Shown: in pieces, positions 41,759-51,356 of the stretch | How the letters are laid out: every line of letters starts with the position of its first letter | Position numbering within the stretch: the stretch's first letter is position 1 | Assembly (NCBI GenBank): GCA_022822445.1 | Contig: JAJEBR010000005.1 | Coordinates: 62,001-126,000, forward strand | From: Gemmatimonadota bacterium | GTDB taxonomy: Bacteria > Gemmatimonadota > Gemmatimonadetes > Longimicrobiales > Gaopeijiaceae | DNA: 64,000 nt | Reading direction: 5' to 3' | The notes under the pieces: model-generated | Told to the model about the DNA's origin: nothing | The model's input: only the letters and a program-made list of their open reading frames with translations | Database searches by the model: none | Made by a program: the position numbers and the translations under genes

Positions 41759-43087
41759 ATGTTTGAAGATCTGAGCAGGAGACTGGACGGGGTTCTGGGG
41801 CGCTTCCGCAAGCGCGGACTCCTCACCGAACCGATGATCCGCGACGGGCTGCGCGAGATACGGCGCGCCCTCCTGGAGGCCGACGTCAACTACAGGGTCA
41901 CCCGCGACTTCCTGAACGGCGTTCGCGAGAAGGCGGTGGGCGAGCGCGTGCTGAAGGCCGTTTCGCCCGGACAGCAGATCGTCAAGATCGTCCACGACGA
42001 ACTGGCGGCCCTGATCGGCGGAGAAGGGGAGAACCGGCTCGCCTGGTCCCCGGCGCCACCCACCGTCATCATGCTGGTGGGGCTGCAGGGGTCGGGGAAG
42101 ACGGCCACCGCGGCCAAGCTCGCCAGGCGGCTGAGCCGCCGGGGAAGGCCCGCGCTCCTCGCGGCCTGCGACCTGTACCGACCGGCGGCGGTCGACCAGT
42201 TGCGGGTGCTGGCCCGACGCGCCGACCTGCCGGTGTACCACGAGGACGGCGCAACCGATCCGGTGGAGGTGGCCGACGCGGCACACCGCCGGGCCCGGCA
42301 GACCAAGGCAGCGGCGCTCGTCGTCGACACGGCAGGACGCCTGCAGATCGACGAGCCGATGATGAACGAGCTGGCACGCATCAAGGAGGCGCTCGATCCG
42401 CGGGAAATCCTTCTCGTCGCCGACGCCATGACCGGCCAGGAGGCGGTGCGGATCGCGCAGGGGTTCGACGAGGCGCTGGGCGTGACGGGCTTCGTCCTTG
42501 CCAAGATGGACGGGGACGCCCGCGGAGGCGCGGCGCTCTCCATCCACGGGGTGACGGGCAAGCCGCTCAAGTTCGTGGGCACCGGCGAAGGGGTCGACGA
42601 CCTCGAAGCGGTGGATCCGCACCGTATCGCGGGCCGCATCCTCCAGCAGGGCGATGTGGTCGGTCTGGTCGAGCGGGCGCAGGGCGTCGTGGACACGAAT
42701 GAAGCGGAGGCGCTGCAACGGAAGGTGTTCGGCAGACAGCGGTTCACCCTGGAGGACTTCCTCGTCGCGATGCGGCAGGTGCAGAAGATGGGACCCATCG
42801 ATCAGCTGATGAAGATGGTGCCCGGGATGTCCCAGGGCCTTCCCGCGGGGGCGGTCGATCCGAAGAAGATGAAGCACATCGAGGCGATCATCCTCTCGAT
42901 GACCCCCGCCGAGCGCCGCCGCCCGGAAATCCTGAACGGATCGCGCCGCAAACGGATCGCCCGCGGAAGCGGCCGGACCGTCGCGGAGGTGAACCGCCTC
43001 TTGAAACGGTTCGCCGAGATGGAGAAGATGATGAACAACATGAAGGGCCTGATGCCCTCGCTGAAATCCCCCCTGCCAAAGATCTGA
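41759..43087 (+). CDS. ffh: signal recognition particle protein Ffh
   Basis: 442 residues. N domain '[16 protein letters not shown]', GTPase G1 '[15 protein letters not shown]' (about residue 108), '[13 protein letters not shown]', G3 'VDTAGRL', G4 '[10 protein letters not shown]', then the Met-rich M domain ('[23 protein letters not shown]', '[15 protein letters not shown]', '[13 protein letters not shown]') that binds signal sequences and 4.5S RNA. No 4.5S RNA gene was seen in this window. It heads the ffh-rpsP-rimM-trmD-rplS cluster common in bacteria. Confidence 0.97.
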   Translation: MFEDLSRRLDGVLGRFRKRGLLTEPMIRDGLREIRRALLEADVNYRVTRDFLNGVREKAVGERVLKAVSPGQQIVKIVHDELAALIGGEGENRLAWSPAPPTVIMLVGLQGSGKTATAAKLARRLSRRGRPALLAACDLYRPAAVDQLRVLARRADLPVYHEDGATDPVEVADAAHRRARQTKAAALVVDTAGRLQIDEPMMNELARIKEALDPREILLVADAMTGQEAVRIAQGFDEALGVTGFVLAKMDGDARGGAALSIHGVTGKPLKFVGTGEGVDDLEAVDPHRIAGRILQQGDVVGLVERAQGVVDTNEAEALQRKVFGRQRFTLEDFLVAMRQVQKMGPIDQLMKMVPGMSQGLPAGAVDPKKMKHIEAIILSMTPAERRRPEILNGSRRKRIARGSGRTVAEVNRLLKRFAEMEKMMNNMKGLMPSLKSPLPKI

Positions 43088-43101
43088 GTGCCAAGGAGAA
43101 C

Positions 43102-43641
43102 ATGTCCGCAAAGATACGCCTCCGGCGGATGGGCAAGAAGAAGCAGCCCCACTACCGCATCGTGGTCGCAGACAGTCGTGCCCCCAGGGACGGCCGCTTC
43201 GTCGAGAACCTGGGTTACTACAACCCGATCACCCATCCGGCCCAGCTCAAGGTGGACCTGGAGCGGGTGGACTACTGGCTGGGCGAGGGCGCCATCGCCT
43301 CCCGCACGGTCGGGAACCTGTTGAGCAGGGCTCGCGCCGGCGGCGACGCAAAGGTCGCGCTGGTCGCAGATGGTGAGGAGGCGGTTCCTGCGATGGATTC
43401 CGGCGAGGCCGCCGAAACCACCGAGGCCGCCGAGACTTCCGAAGCTGCCGAGCCTGCCGAAACCGGAGAGTCCGGCGAGTCCGCAGGGGCTGATGCTGCT
43501 GCTGAAGCCGCCGCTGCCGCCAAGACGTCTGCAGACGAGTCCGAAGAGGCCGGCGAATCGGCGGAAGACTCGCCGGACGATCCCGACCCCGACGCCGCGG
43601 ACTCGCCGGAAGCCGCCGCGGACGAGGATACGGCGGAGTAG
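43102..43641 (+). CDS. rpsP: 30S ribosomal protein S16 with long acidic tail
   Basis: 179 residues; GGAG 7 bases upstream of the ATG. The first about 80 residues are ordinary S16 ('[39 protein letters not shown]', '[21 protein letters not shown]'). About 95 extra residues made almost only of Ala, Glu, Ser, Asp, Pro and Thr follow. S16 is usually 80-90 residues. The tail is strongly acidic for a ribosomal protein and is likely disordered and solvent-exposed. Confidence 0.94.
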   Translation: MSAKIRLRRMGKKKQPHYRIVVADSRAPRDGRFVENLGYYNPITHPAQLKVDLERVDYWLGEGAIASRTVGNLLSRARAGGDAKVALVADGEEAVPAMDSGEAAETTEAAETSEAAEPAETGESGESAGADAAAEAAAAAKTSADESEEAGESAEDSPDDPDPDAADSPEAAADEDTAE

Positions 43642-43647
43642 CATTCC

Positions 43648-44193
43648 GTGGCGGAGGGCGACAGTCATCCTCCGTTTCTCGTCGTCGGTCATCTCAACAA
43701 GGCCCACGGCAAGAAGGGAGAGTTGTTCCTGTGGCCGCTGACCGACCATCCTCACAGCCATTTCGTTCCCGGGGCGGTTCACCACCCGGGCGACGAGTCC
43801 TCCGAGCGGCCGTCCCTTGCGTTGCCGGCGCTCACGATCGAGTCGGTGCGTCCGTTCCGGAAGGGATTCCTGGTCAGGTTCGAGGGAGTCGAGGACCGCG
43901 GTGCGGCAGAGGAGTTGCGGGGCCTCTACCTGCTGCGGCCCTTCGAGGCGATCGACGAGCTCGACGAGGGCGAGGTCTTCTACCATGAACTCCTCGGGGC
44001 CGCGGTGGTGACGGTGGAGGGGACGCTCGTCGGCGAGGTGCGCGAGGTCTTCCCGCTCAAGCCCGCCGATCTGCTGCAGGTGACGGGGCCGAGGGGAGAA
44101 GTGATGATCCCCTTTGTCGACGAGGTGGTCGTCGAGTTCGAACGCGAGCCGCCCCGGGTGGTGATCGACCCGCCCGAGGGGATGCTGCCGTGA
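43648..44193 (+). CDS. rimM: ribosome maturation factor RimM
   Basis: 181 residues from GTG 43648, 6 bases after rpsP. 'VVGHLNKAHGKKGELFLWPLTDHP' is the RimM N-terminal RNA-contact region, and the C-terminal PRC-barrel has 'ELLGAAVVTVEGTLVGEVREVF' and 'GEVMIPFVDEVV'. It helps mature the 30S head and 16S 3' major domain and binds S19. Its place between rpsP and trmD is the standard one. Confidence 0.95.
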   Translation: MAEGDSHPPFLVVGHLNKAHGKKGELFLWPLTDHPHSHFVPGAVHHPGDESSERPSLALPALTIESVRPFRKGFLVRFEGVEDRGAAEELRGLYLLRPFEAIDELDEGEVFYHELLGAAVVTVEGTLVGEVREVFPLKPADLLQVTGPRGEVMIPFVDEVVVEFEREPPRVVIDPPEGMLP

Positions 44194-44218
44194 GCCCGCC
44201 ACCGGGAGGGACACCGAC

Positions 44219-44884
44219 GTGATCCGCATCAACATCCTGACCATCTTCCCCGGGTTCTTCACGGCGCCTCTGGGAGGGAGCATCCCCGGCCGGGCGGAGA
44301 AGGCGGGACTGGTCGCCTACCGCGTGATCGACCTGCGCGACTACACCCACGACCGGCACCGGACGGTGGACGACGAGCCCTACGGGGGCGGCGCCGGGAT
44401 GGTGATGAAGCCGGAGCCGTTCTTCGAGGCGATCGACGACTTGCAGCCGAGGGGACCCATCGTCCTGCTTTCCGCCCGGGGCCGCCGGTTCCGGCACGAC
44501 GACGCGGTGCGGCTCTCGCTGGAGGCGGAGGTCACCCTGCTCTGCGGGCACTACAAGGACGTCGACCAGCGGGTCGCGGACCACCTGGCGACCGAGGAAC
44601 TCTCGATCGGCGACTTCATCGTCTCCGGCGGCGAGGTGGGTGCGCTGGCGGTGGCGGATGCGGTGGTACGGCTGCTGCCGGGGGCGCTCGGCGACCACGA
44701 GTCGGCGTCGTCGGACTCTTTCTACGACGGGGACGCGGTCTCGGCTCCGTCCTACACTCGCCCGGCCGAGTACCGCGGCCTGGAGGTTCCGCCGGTCCTG
44801 CGGTGCGGAGACCACAGGCGGATCGAGGCCTGGCGGCGCACGGAATCGGAGCGGCTGACGCGGATTCGGCACGAGAGTGGGTAG
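44219..44884 (+). CDS. trmD: tRNA (guanine-N1)-methyltransferase
   Basis: 221 residues from GTG 44219 with GGGAGGG about 8 bases upstream. SPOUT-fold signatures: '[11 protein letters not shown]', '[32 protein letters not shown]', '[45 protein letters not shown]'. It methylates G37 of tRNAs using AdoMet. About 20 residues shorter at the C-terminus than the E. coli enzyme. Confidence 0.95.
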   Translation: MIRINILTIFPGFFTAPLGGSIPGRAEKAGLVAYRVIDLRDYTHDRHRTVDDEPYGGGAGMVMKPEPFFEAIDDLQPRGPIVLLSARGRRFRHDDAVRLSLEAEVTLLCGHYKDVDQRVADHLATEELSIGDFIVSGGEVGALAVADAVVRLLPGALGDHESASSDSFYDGDAVSAPSYTRPAEYRGLEVPPVLRCGDHRRIEAWRRTESERLTRIRHESG

Positions 44885-44978
44885 CGGCCCTTCCAGTCAA
44901 CCCCCGGTCGGTGCTACCTTTATGGGCTACCTACCGTACGATTCCAATCTGGTGACAGACTGCCCAGGGAGCCCGGCC

Positions 44979-45338
44979 ATGACGGATTTGCTCCATCAAC
45001 TCGATATGCAGCACCTCCGGGACGATCTGCCTGATTTCGCGCCCGGCGACACGATCAAGGTACTCTACCGCGTCCGCGAGGGTCAGAAGGAGCGGATCCA
45101 GGTCTTCCAGGGGGTATGTCTCGGGCGGCGCGGCTCCGGAATGGGAGAGACCTTCACCGTGCGCAAGCTCTCCGGCGGCATCGGGGTCGAGAGGGTCTTT
45201 CCCGTCAACGCTCCAACCGTGGGCGGGGTCGAGATCGTGCGGCGCGGCCGGGTGCGCAGGGCCAAGCTGTACTACCTCAGGGGCCTGCGCGGGAAGGCCG
45301 CCCGGATCAAGGAGAAGCGGACGCCACGGGCGAACTAG
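44979..45338 (+). CDS. rplS: 50S ribosomal protein L19
   Basis: The start at ATG 44979 has AGGGAG about 8 bases upstream (the frame extends to 44877 but is not conserved there). 119 residues: '[60 protein letters not shown]' and '[21 protein letters not shown]' are diagnostic. It sits at the 30S-50S interface. Confidence 0.97.
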   Translation: MTDLLHQLDMQHLRDDLPDFAPGDTIKVLYRVREGQKERIQVFQGVCLGRRGSGMGETFTVRKLSGGIGVERVFPVNAPTVGGVEIVRRGRVRRAKLYYLRGLRGKAARIKEKRTPRAN

Positions 45339-45438
45339 CCTCCCTGCAGCGCTCGGCCGACGATGCGACCGTGCTGGACCGCGGCGCCTGGCGGCGGGCT
45401 TTTCGTGGGAACCGGGTTCCGGGACAGCTGACGAGGTC

Positions 45439-46089
45439 ATGTCCGCCTCAGGCGCTGCGACCGATCTGCTTGACTACGAGCGCCGCTACTGGGACCGGCG
45501 ATTCGCGCACGTCGCGGGAGTGGACGAGGTGGGTCGCGGACCACTGGCCGGCCCGGTTGTGGCGGCGGCCGTAATTCTCCCGGAGGGCACGGCGGTCGAG
45601 GGCGCCGACGACTCGAAGGTGCTGACGCCGGCCGCGCGCCAGGAGATCGCGAGGGAGATCGGCAAGTGCGCCCTCGCCGTGGCGGTGGGCGCCGCGTCCG
45701 CCCGGGAAATCGACCGCGTGAACATTCTCAGGGCCACCGCGCGAGCCATGAACCGGGCGCTCGAACGGCTGGCCGTGCGGCCGGACCATGTGGTCGTGGA
45801 CGGACTCCCGGTTCGCGGGTTGGCCTGGGAGCACGACGCCGTGATCGGGGGTGACGGACTGGTGCACTCCGTGGCCTGCGCCTCGATCGTGGCCAAGGTC
45901 TGCCGGGACCGCCTCATGACCCGGCTCGCGCGCCGCTATCCCGGCTATGGGTGGGAGCGGAACATGGGCTATGCGACCCGGCAGCACCGCGAGGCCGTGC
46001 GAGATGCAGGCCTCACCCCCCATCACCGGATCACCTTCGGGCTGCTCCAGCTGGAGTTGCCGTTCCGGGACGAGGGGCCTGGGCGCTGA
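45439..46089 (+). CDS. rnhB: ribonuclease HII
   Basis: 216 residues. The active-site opening 'VAGVDEVGRGPLAGPVVAAAVILP' and 'DDSKVLTPAARQEIA', then 'HVVVDGLPVRG', 'SVACASIVAKVCRDRLM' and 'YPGYGWERNMGYATRQHREA' are RNase HII hallmarks (DEG-N-D-type acidic set). It cuts RNA in RNA-DNA hybrids, including single ribonucleotides. It starts 100 bases after rplS. Confidence 0.96.
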   Translation: MSASGAATDLLDYERRYWDRRFAHVAGVDEVGRGPLAGPVVAAAVILPEGTAVEGADDSKVLTPAARQEIAREIGKCALAVAVGAASAREIDRVNILRATARAMNRALERLAVRPDHVVVDGLPVRGLAWEHDAVIGGDGLVHSVACASIVAKVCRDRLMTRLARRYPGYGWERNMGYATRQHREAVRDAGLTPHHRITFGLLQLELPFRDEGPGR

Positions 46090-46154
46090 GCGGCAATCGA
46101 CTCGGCCGCCGCTCCGGGTGTACCGGCCCGTTCGCCCCGCGTTAGCTTACCCGT

Positions 46155-46227
<73 letters not shown>

Positions 46228-46312
46228 CTGGCGCCTGTCCAGCGAGACCCGTGGCGCGTCCTTTGACGGCGGCCGCGGCCTTCCCGACCGGATTGCAGGA
46301 AGACTGCCGTCG

Positions 46313-47290
46313 ATGTTCCAAATGAGCCTTCAACCACTGTTTCGTGGACTTCGCAACTCCGCGATACTCGCCGCGTGCTGCACCCCCTTGAGCGGCTGTT
46401 CAGGCGGGTCGGGCGGCGTGCAGCCCGAGATGCCTGATCCACCGGATCCTCCCGCCCGGCCGGTCCCCTGCGCCTTTGCCAACGCGACCTGCGCTGAGCG
46501 GATCGGGCTCGGCGATGGCCTCTTCCTCCCGCCTACAGCACGCACCTGCTCACCGCGCGGGACGCCGGCGTGACAACCGGGCTCATTGTCGTGCACGGCA
46601 ACAACCGGAACGCCGACAATTACTTCGAAAGCGGGATGCAGGCGGTGACCAGCGGCGGAGGCACTCTGGAGAACGCTGTGGTGGTCGCACCTCGTTTCCA
46701 GACCAGCGACGATGATCCGGAGTCGGATGAGCCTTTCTGGTCCAGCGCCGGGTGGAAACGCGGGCACCTTTCCCGGCCCGAGGGCCCGTCTCCGCGCGTC
46801 CAGTCGTGCACCGTTACGCGGCCACCGGCGGCGAAGAGGACGCCGCCCGCGCGGGCATACGGATTCGGTATGTGTCACCAATCCGTCCACCTACCTCTAT
46901 CTGGGTCTGGAGCGGGCGGGGGACGACAGGGCTTTCGCCGTCCGGGCCGCCCGGGTGCGACGACTACGACGACTGGCACTACGGGCTCGGCAACCGGCCC
47001 AACTACCCCGAGAGCGTCGACGCCGCCACGATTCGGACCCGGCTGGTGCGGGGGGACGTGCGGATACTCCTGGGGGACGCCGACACGCTCAGCGCCTCGC
47101 TGGACCAGAGTTGCGGCGCCGGGCCTCCAGGGGACAAACCGTTTTGTGCGTGTGCGCACGCTGGTGCGCTTCATGACGGCCCTTGACGCGGGACATGCAC
47201 ACACCGAGATGATCGTGCCCGGTGTGGGCCATTCCAGCCGTTCGATGGGACTCCGAGGTGGGGCGCGAGGCGCTTTTCGGAAACTGACCG
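46313..47290 (+). pseudogene. frame-shifted exported alpha/beta-hydrolase
   Basis: A lipoprotein-type start (FRGLRNSAILAACCTPLSGC) and successive frames carry a coherent protein: 'YSTHLLTARDAGVTTGLIVVHGNNRNADNYFESGMQA', then 'VVVAPRFQT', 'TNPSTYLYLG', 'CDDYDDWHYGLGNRPNYPESVDAATIR', 'DVRILLGDADT' and finally 'HTEMIVPGVGHSSRSM' with a catalytic-type His. At least four frame changes (near 46535, 46790, 46900 and 47110) break it. The fold resembles polyhydroxybutyrate-depolymerase-like hydrolases. Confidence 0.75.
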
Positions 47291-47589
47291 AGTTTCCCGG
47301 GCCCGGAACCCCACCGGGTTCCTGGTCGGCCACATATGACAAGTGTAGGCGACATTTTGTCAAGTCGGGTTTACATGCGGTCCATGATCGCGCATGCCGC
47401 GCAGCCTGCTCGGCGTGGGGCGGCGGGCAATCTTCCAGCACTCCGGGTTATGCCCTAGTTTGGAGAATGCTCCTTAGTGCTCCGGCTGGATCCGAGTGCT
47501 CGGAGGGGGACCACCGGTCAGGTAGGCCTACGTCCTCCGTGCCCGCCCGATGACCTCCGACCACGGCCGCACAGGCCCGCGAAGATGGG
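47291..47589. other. gene-free stretch before the FN3 gene
   Basis: No gene seen. It holds a relative of the AT-rich palindrome of the aldolase-like gene (47352-47377, 20/26 the same) with GACA...TGTC arms nearby. The promoter of the FN3 gene should be here but no confident -35/-10 pair was found. Confidence 0.4.
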
Positions 47590-50500
47590 ATGATACTCAT
47601 GACGGTGTCTCGACGATTGGTTCGCAGCGACCTCCTGACCGGCGGGCTCACCGGCGTTCTGGCATGTCTGGCAATCGCCACGCCCGAGCGAGCTGTGGCG
47701 CAGGACCTGGTGGCCCCCACCGAGGCCGTCACGGCCTCGACCGTCCCGGGTCCGCCCCGGAATCTCACGGTTGAGGCCGTTGGTCCTTCCCGAATCGATC
47801 TCGACTGGGATCCGCCGTCCAGCGATGGCGGGGCGCAGATCATCGGCTACGTGATACAGATCTCCGAAGACGGGCGGAGGACCTGGAGCCCGCTGCACGA
47901 GCTGAGAGGCGCGAATACCACGTCCTATTCCCATGCGGGTTTGCCGCCCCGGGTCACTCGGCACTATCGGATCCGGGCAGTCAATCGGTTCGGCTCGGGC
48001 TTTCCGTCAAATGTGGCCTGGGCGACGACGGCTGCGGATCGTCCGGGAGCCCCGACCGGGCTCCGGGCCGTTGCACAGGGTTCCTCCCACATACGCCTGG
48101 ATTGGACGGCCCCGAGGCACACGGGGGGTGCGCCGCTGACCGGCTACAAGGTCGAAGTCTCCGAGAACGCCGGGAGGTCGTGGAGCGTGCTGGTGGCGAT
48201 TACGCGATCGACCACCCACATGCATACCGGACTTCCCGCCCGGAGCACCCGTCACTACAGGGTTTCCGCGATCAACCAGGCCGGCACCGGCAGACCGTCC
48301 GGCGTGGCGTGGGCGACGACGGAGTCGACGGTCCCCGGAAGGCCCCTGGCGCTTTCCGCCACGGCCGTAGGGGCATCGCGAATCGATCTTTCCTGGAATG
48401 CGCCGGCGGATGACGGCGGCGAGCGCCTCACCGGCTACAGGATTGAAGTTTCGGGGGACCGAGGATCGACCTGGCGGTTGCTGGTCTCGACAAGCTCGCC
48501 GAGTACAACGTACACACACCAGAACCTGGAACCGGCAACCGCGTATCACTATCGGGTCGCGGCGATCAACAGGGCGGGGGATGGACCGTTTTCCGCGCCG
48601 GCCGGTGCCATCACCGATCCGGCCGCGCCGGGTCCGCCCCGCAATCTGATGGCCACGGCCGCCAGTCATTCACGGATCGACCTCCGGTGGGAACCGCCAT
48701 CCGACGACGGGGGGGCGCTGATCTCCGGCTACCGAATCGAAGTCTCGGAAGACCGGCGGAGAACATGGAGTCTGCTGGCAAGGAGGGCGGCGCACACTAC
48801 GTCCTACGCGCACACCTCGCTGCCGCCCAATACCACACGCCACTACCGGGTCTACGCGGTGAATGCGGCCGGGGCGGGCCAGCCCTCCGGAGTCGCTTGG
48901 GCGACCACGGCCGCGGATGTCCCCGGAGCGCCCACCGGGCTTGAGGCCGTGGAGGACGGTGCCTCGCGCATCGACCTGTCGTGGAACGCCCCGGGCAACA
49001 CAGGGGGTGCGTTGCTGCTTGGTTACCGGATCGAGGTTTCCGAGGACGCCGGCAGGACGTGGAGTGTTCTGGTAGCGACTACGCGGACGACCGGCACCAC
49101 CTATGCACACACCGGACTACCCGCCGGGAGTACGCGCCACTACCGAGTCTCCGCGATCAATCAGGTCGGCGTCGGCGAGCCGTCTGGAGTGGCGAGCGCC
49201 ACCACGGAGTCCTCGGTTCCAGGTGCGCCCACGGCGCTGACGGCATCGGCGGACGGGACATCGCGGATCGATCTCGCGTGGACGACCCCGGCTCACGACG
49301 GTGGGGAGCGCATTACCGGGTATCGGATCGAGGTCTCCGAAGACGGGGGCTTCAGCTGGCGCGGCCTGGTCGCCAGAACCCGCAACGCCAGACCCACCTA
49401 TGCGCACACAGGTCTCGAACCAGCGACTACACGGCACTACCGGGTCTCGGCGATCAACTCGCGGGGTGCGGGTGCGGCTTCCAACGTCGCGAGTGCCACG
49501 ACCGACGCCACCGTGCCGGATGCCCCCACGGGGCTGACGGCCACTTCCGCCGACGCGACCCGCATCGATCTGTCGTGGACGGCGCCCGCATACGATGGCG
49601 GGGCCGCGATCACCGGCTACCGGATCGAGGTGTCGGAGAACGGCACGTCGTGGACCGACCTCGCGACCAACACGAGGTCGACAACCACCACATTCTCCCA
49701 CACCGGCCTCGAACCCGGCAGCACCCGGTTCTACCGCGTAGCGGCCATCAACTCGGCGGGTACCGGCATGCTCTCGCTGGTGGTGTTCGCCTCAACGGAC
49801 GACGCGGTGGCGAGGTCGAGGCGCGTCGGCGAGAGCATCCTCCCGCATGCTGCCGCCGCGATGACATCGAGCACGGTCTCGGCGATCGCATCACGCGTCG
49901 ACGCGGTGGCATCCCGTGACGGCGACCGCATGCAGGCGAGCCTGGGCGGAGCGTCATCTTTGGGCGGGGACCTGGCGGTGGGTGACATCAACCCGCTCGG
50001 CGGAGGGAGAAACGGCATGTCCGGCGCCGGGTTGCTCCTCAAGGGGGGTTCCTTCGTGTTGCCGGTCGGCGCCCAGAGTGCAAGGCAGGAGCCGGGAATC
50101 CTGGGGACGCTGGCGACCTGGGGCGGCGGCGACTTCGTGAGCATGGGAGAGCCGGGGGCGGCCGACATCGATTGGACCGGCAGCCTGACCAGCCTGCACG
50201 TGGGCGCGGACGTGCGCCTGCAGTCCGACATCCTGGCGGGGGTGGTAGCCACGACATCCGGTGGGAGCTTCGACTTCACCGACCACACGGAGGCCAATCC
50301 GGTAAGCGGAACCTACGGCAGCCGCCTCACCACCGTGAACCCCTATGCCGCCTGGTTGCTGGACGGCCAGGGATCGGTCGTCTGGGCGACGGCAGGGTAT
50401 GGCCTGGGCAATGTCGAGATCGAGGATGACCGAGTGGCGCTGCGGTCGACCGGGACCAGCCTGCTTACCGGTGCGGCGGGAGGGAGCCACACGCTGCTGA

Positions 50501-51204
50501 CCGGCGCGGCGGGAGGTCTTCGGGTGAGGGGTGAAGGATGGCTGACGCGCGCATCGGTGAGTGAGGGCGATGATCTCGACTCGCTCACGCTCGACATGCA
50601 GAGGATCCGGCTGCTGCTGGAGTGGTCGCAACGATACCGGACCGAGGGCGGCGACGAGATCGCGTTTCTGCTGGAGGGCGGAATGCGCTACGACGGCGGC
50701 AGCGGGGCACAGGGGACCGGGGTCGAGGTCGCCAGCGGCATGAGACTGGTCAATGCCGCCCTGGGCGTCCGGCTGGAGGGGCGCGGCAGGACTCTGCTCA
50801 CCGGACAGGAGGGGTACCAGGAGTGGGGTGTCGGCGGTCTCGTGCAGATCGACCCGGAGATGCGGGGCGAAGGCCTGTCGCTGCGGGTGGCCCCGACGTG
50901 GGGCGACGCGGTGGGCGGGGCCCGGGAGCTGTGGGAACGAGGCGTGTCCGAATTGCAGCGCGATGACCGCGATCGCCGGGGCGGTCGCCTGGACGCGGAG
51001 ATCGCCTACGGTCTCCGCGGGTTCGGCGGGACCCCGTACGGCGGTCTGCTGCTTGGTGACCGCGGCTCACGTGCCTACAGCAGCGGGCTCCGCTACGACC
51101 TGGGCCGCGGGATGGGCCTTCGCGTGGAGGCTACTCGCCGCGAGGGCTTCTTCGGCCCGCCTCAGCACACGATCGGCCTGCGGGGGCGTTTGCGCTTCGG
51201 GTAG
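47590..51204 (+). CDS. secreted FN3-repeat protein with C-terminal autotransporter-like beta-barrel
   Basis: 1204 residues. The signal peptide ends 'ACLAIATPERAVAQ'. Seven fibronectin type III domains of about 95 residues follow (each opens 'VPGxPxxLxAxAxGxSRIDLxWxxP' and closes 'TRHYRVxAINxxGxGxPSxVAxATT'), residues about 50-720. A C-terminal about 400-residue domain rich in alternating aromatic/Gly strands ('GDFVSMGEPGAADIDWTGSLTSLHVGADVRLQSD' ... 'GLRYDLGRGMGLRVEATRREGFFGPPQHTIGLRGRLRFG') looks like an outer-membrane barrel. The barrel would present or anchor the FN3 stalk at the surface. Confidence 0.88.
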   Translation: MILMTVSRRLVRSDLLTGGLTGVLACLAIATPERAVAQDLVAPTEAVTASTVPGPPRNLTVEAVGPSRIDLDWDPPSSDGGAQIIGYVIQISEDGRRTWSPLHELRGANTTSYSHAGLPPRVTRHYRIRAVNRFGSGFPSNVAWATTAADRPGAPTGLRAVAQGSSHIRLDWTAPRHTGGAPLTGYKVEVSENAGRSWSVLVAITRSTTHMHTGLPARSTRHYRVSAINQAGTGRPSGVAWATTESTVPGRPLALSATAVGASRIDLSWNAPADDGGERLTGYRIEVSGDRGSTWRLLVSTSSPSTTYTHQNLEPATAYHYRVAAINRAGDGPFSAPAGAITDPAAPGPPRNLMATAASHSRIDLRWEPPSDDGGALISGYRIEVSEDRRRTWSLLARRAAHTTSYAHTSLPPNTTRHYRVYAVNAAGAGQPSGVAWATTAADVPGAPTGLEAVEDGASRIDLSWNAPGNTGGALLLGYRIEVSEDAGRTWSVLVATTRTTGTTYAHTGLPAGSTRHYRVSAINQVGVGEPSGVASATTESSVPGAPTALTASADGTSRIDLAWTTPAHDGGERITGYRIEVSEDGGFSWRGLVARTRNARPTYAHTGLEPATTRHYRVSAINSRGAGAASNVASATTDATVPDAPTGLTATSADATRIDLSWTAPAYDGGAAITGYRIEVSENGTSWTDLATNTRSTTTTFSHTGLEPGSTRFYRVAAINSAGTGMLSLVVFASTDDAVARSRRVGESILPHAAAAMTSSTVSAIASRVDAVASRDGDRMQASLGGASSLGGDLAVGDINPLGGGRNGMSGAGLLLKGGSFVLPVGAQSARQEPGILGTLATWGGGDFVSMGEPGAADIDWTGSLTSLHVGADVRLQSDILAGVVATTSGGSFDFTDHTEANPVSGTYGSRLTTVNPYAAWLLDGQGSVVWATAGYGLGNVEIEDDRVALRSTGTSLLTGAAGGSHTLLTGAAGGLRVRGEGWLTRASVSEGDDLDSLTLDMQRIRLLLEWSQRYRTEGGDEIAFLLEGGMRYDGGSGAQGTGVEVASGMRLVNAALGVRLEGRGRTLLTGQEGYQEWGVGGLVQIDPEMRGEGLSLRVAPTWGDAVGGARELWERGVSELQRDDRDRRGGRLDAEIAYGLRGFGGTPYGGLLLGDRGSRAYSSGLRYDLGRGMGLRVEATRREGFFGPPQHTIGLRGRLRFG

Positions 51205-51356
51205 CGGCCTGCGGGCATCGCGGCGTTGCCGGTGAGGCAGCTCCCGGCCGCGAATTCCGGATCCCCGGACGCCCTCCCCCTGTCCAGTTGCGGCTCGGCA
51301 CCCCACTATATCGTGAACCCATGGTGAACGTTCCAACCCAGATGGAGTCGAAGAAG

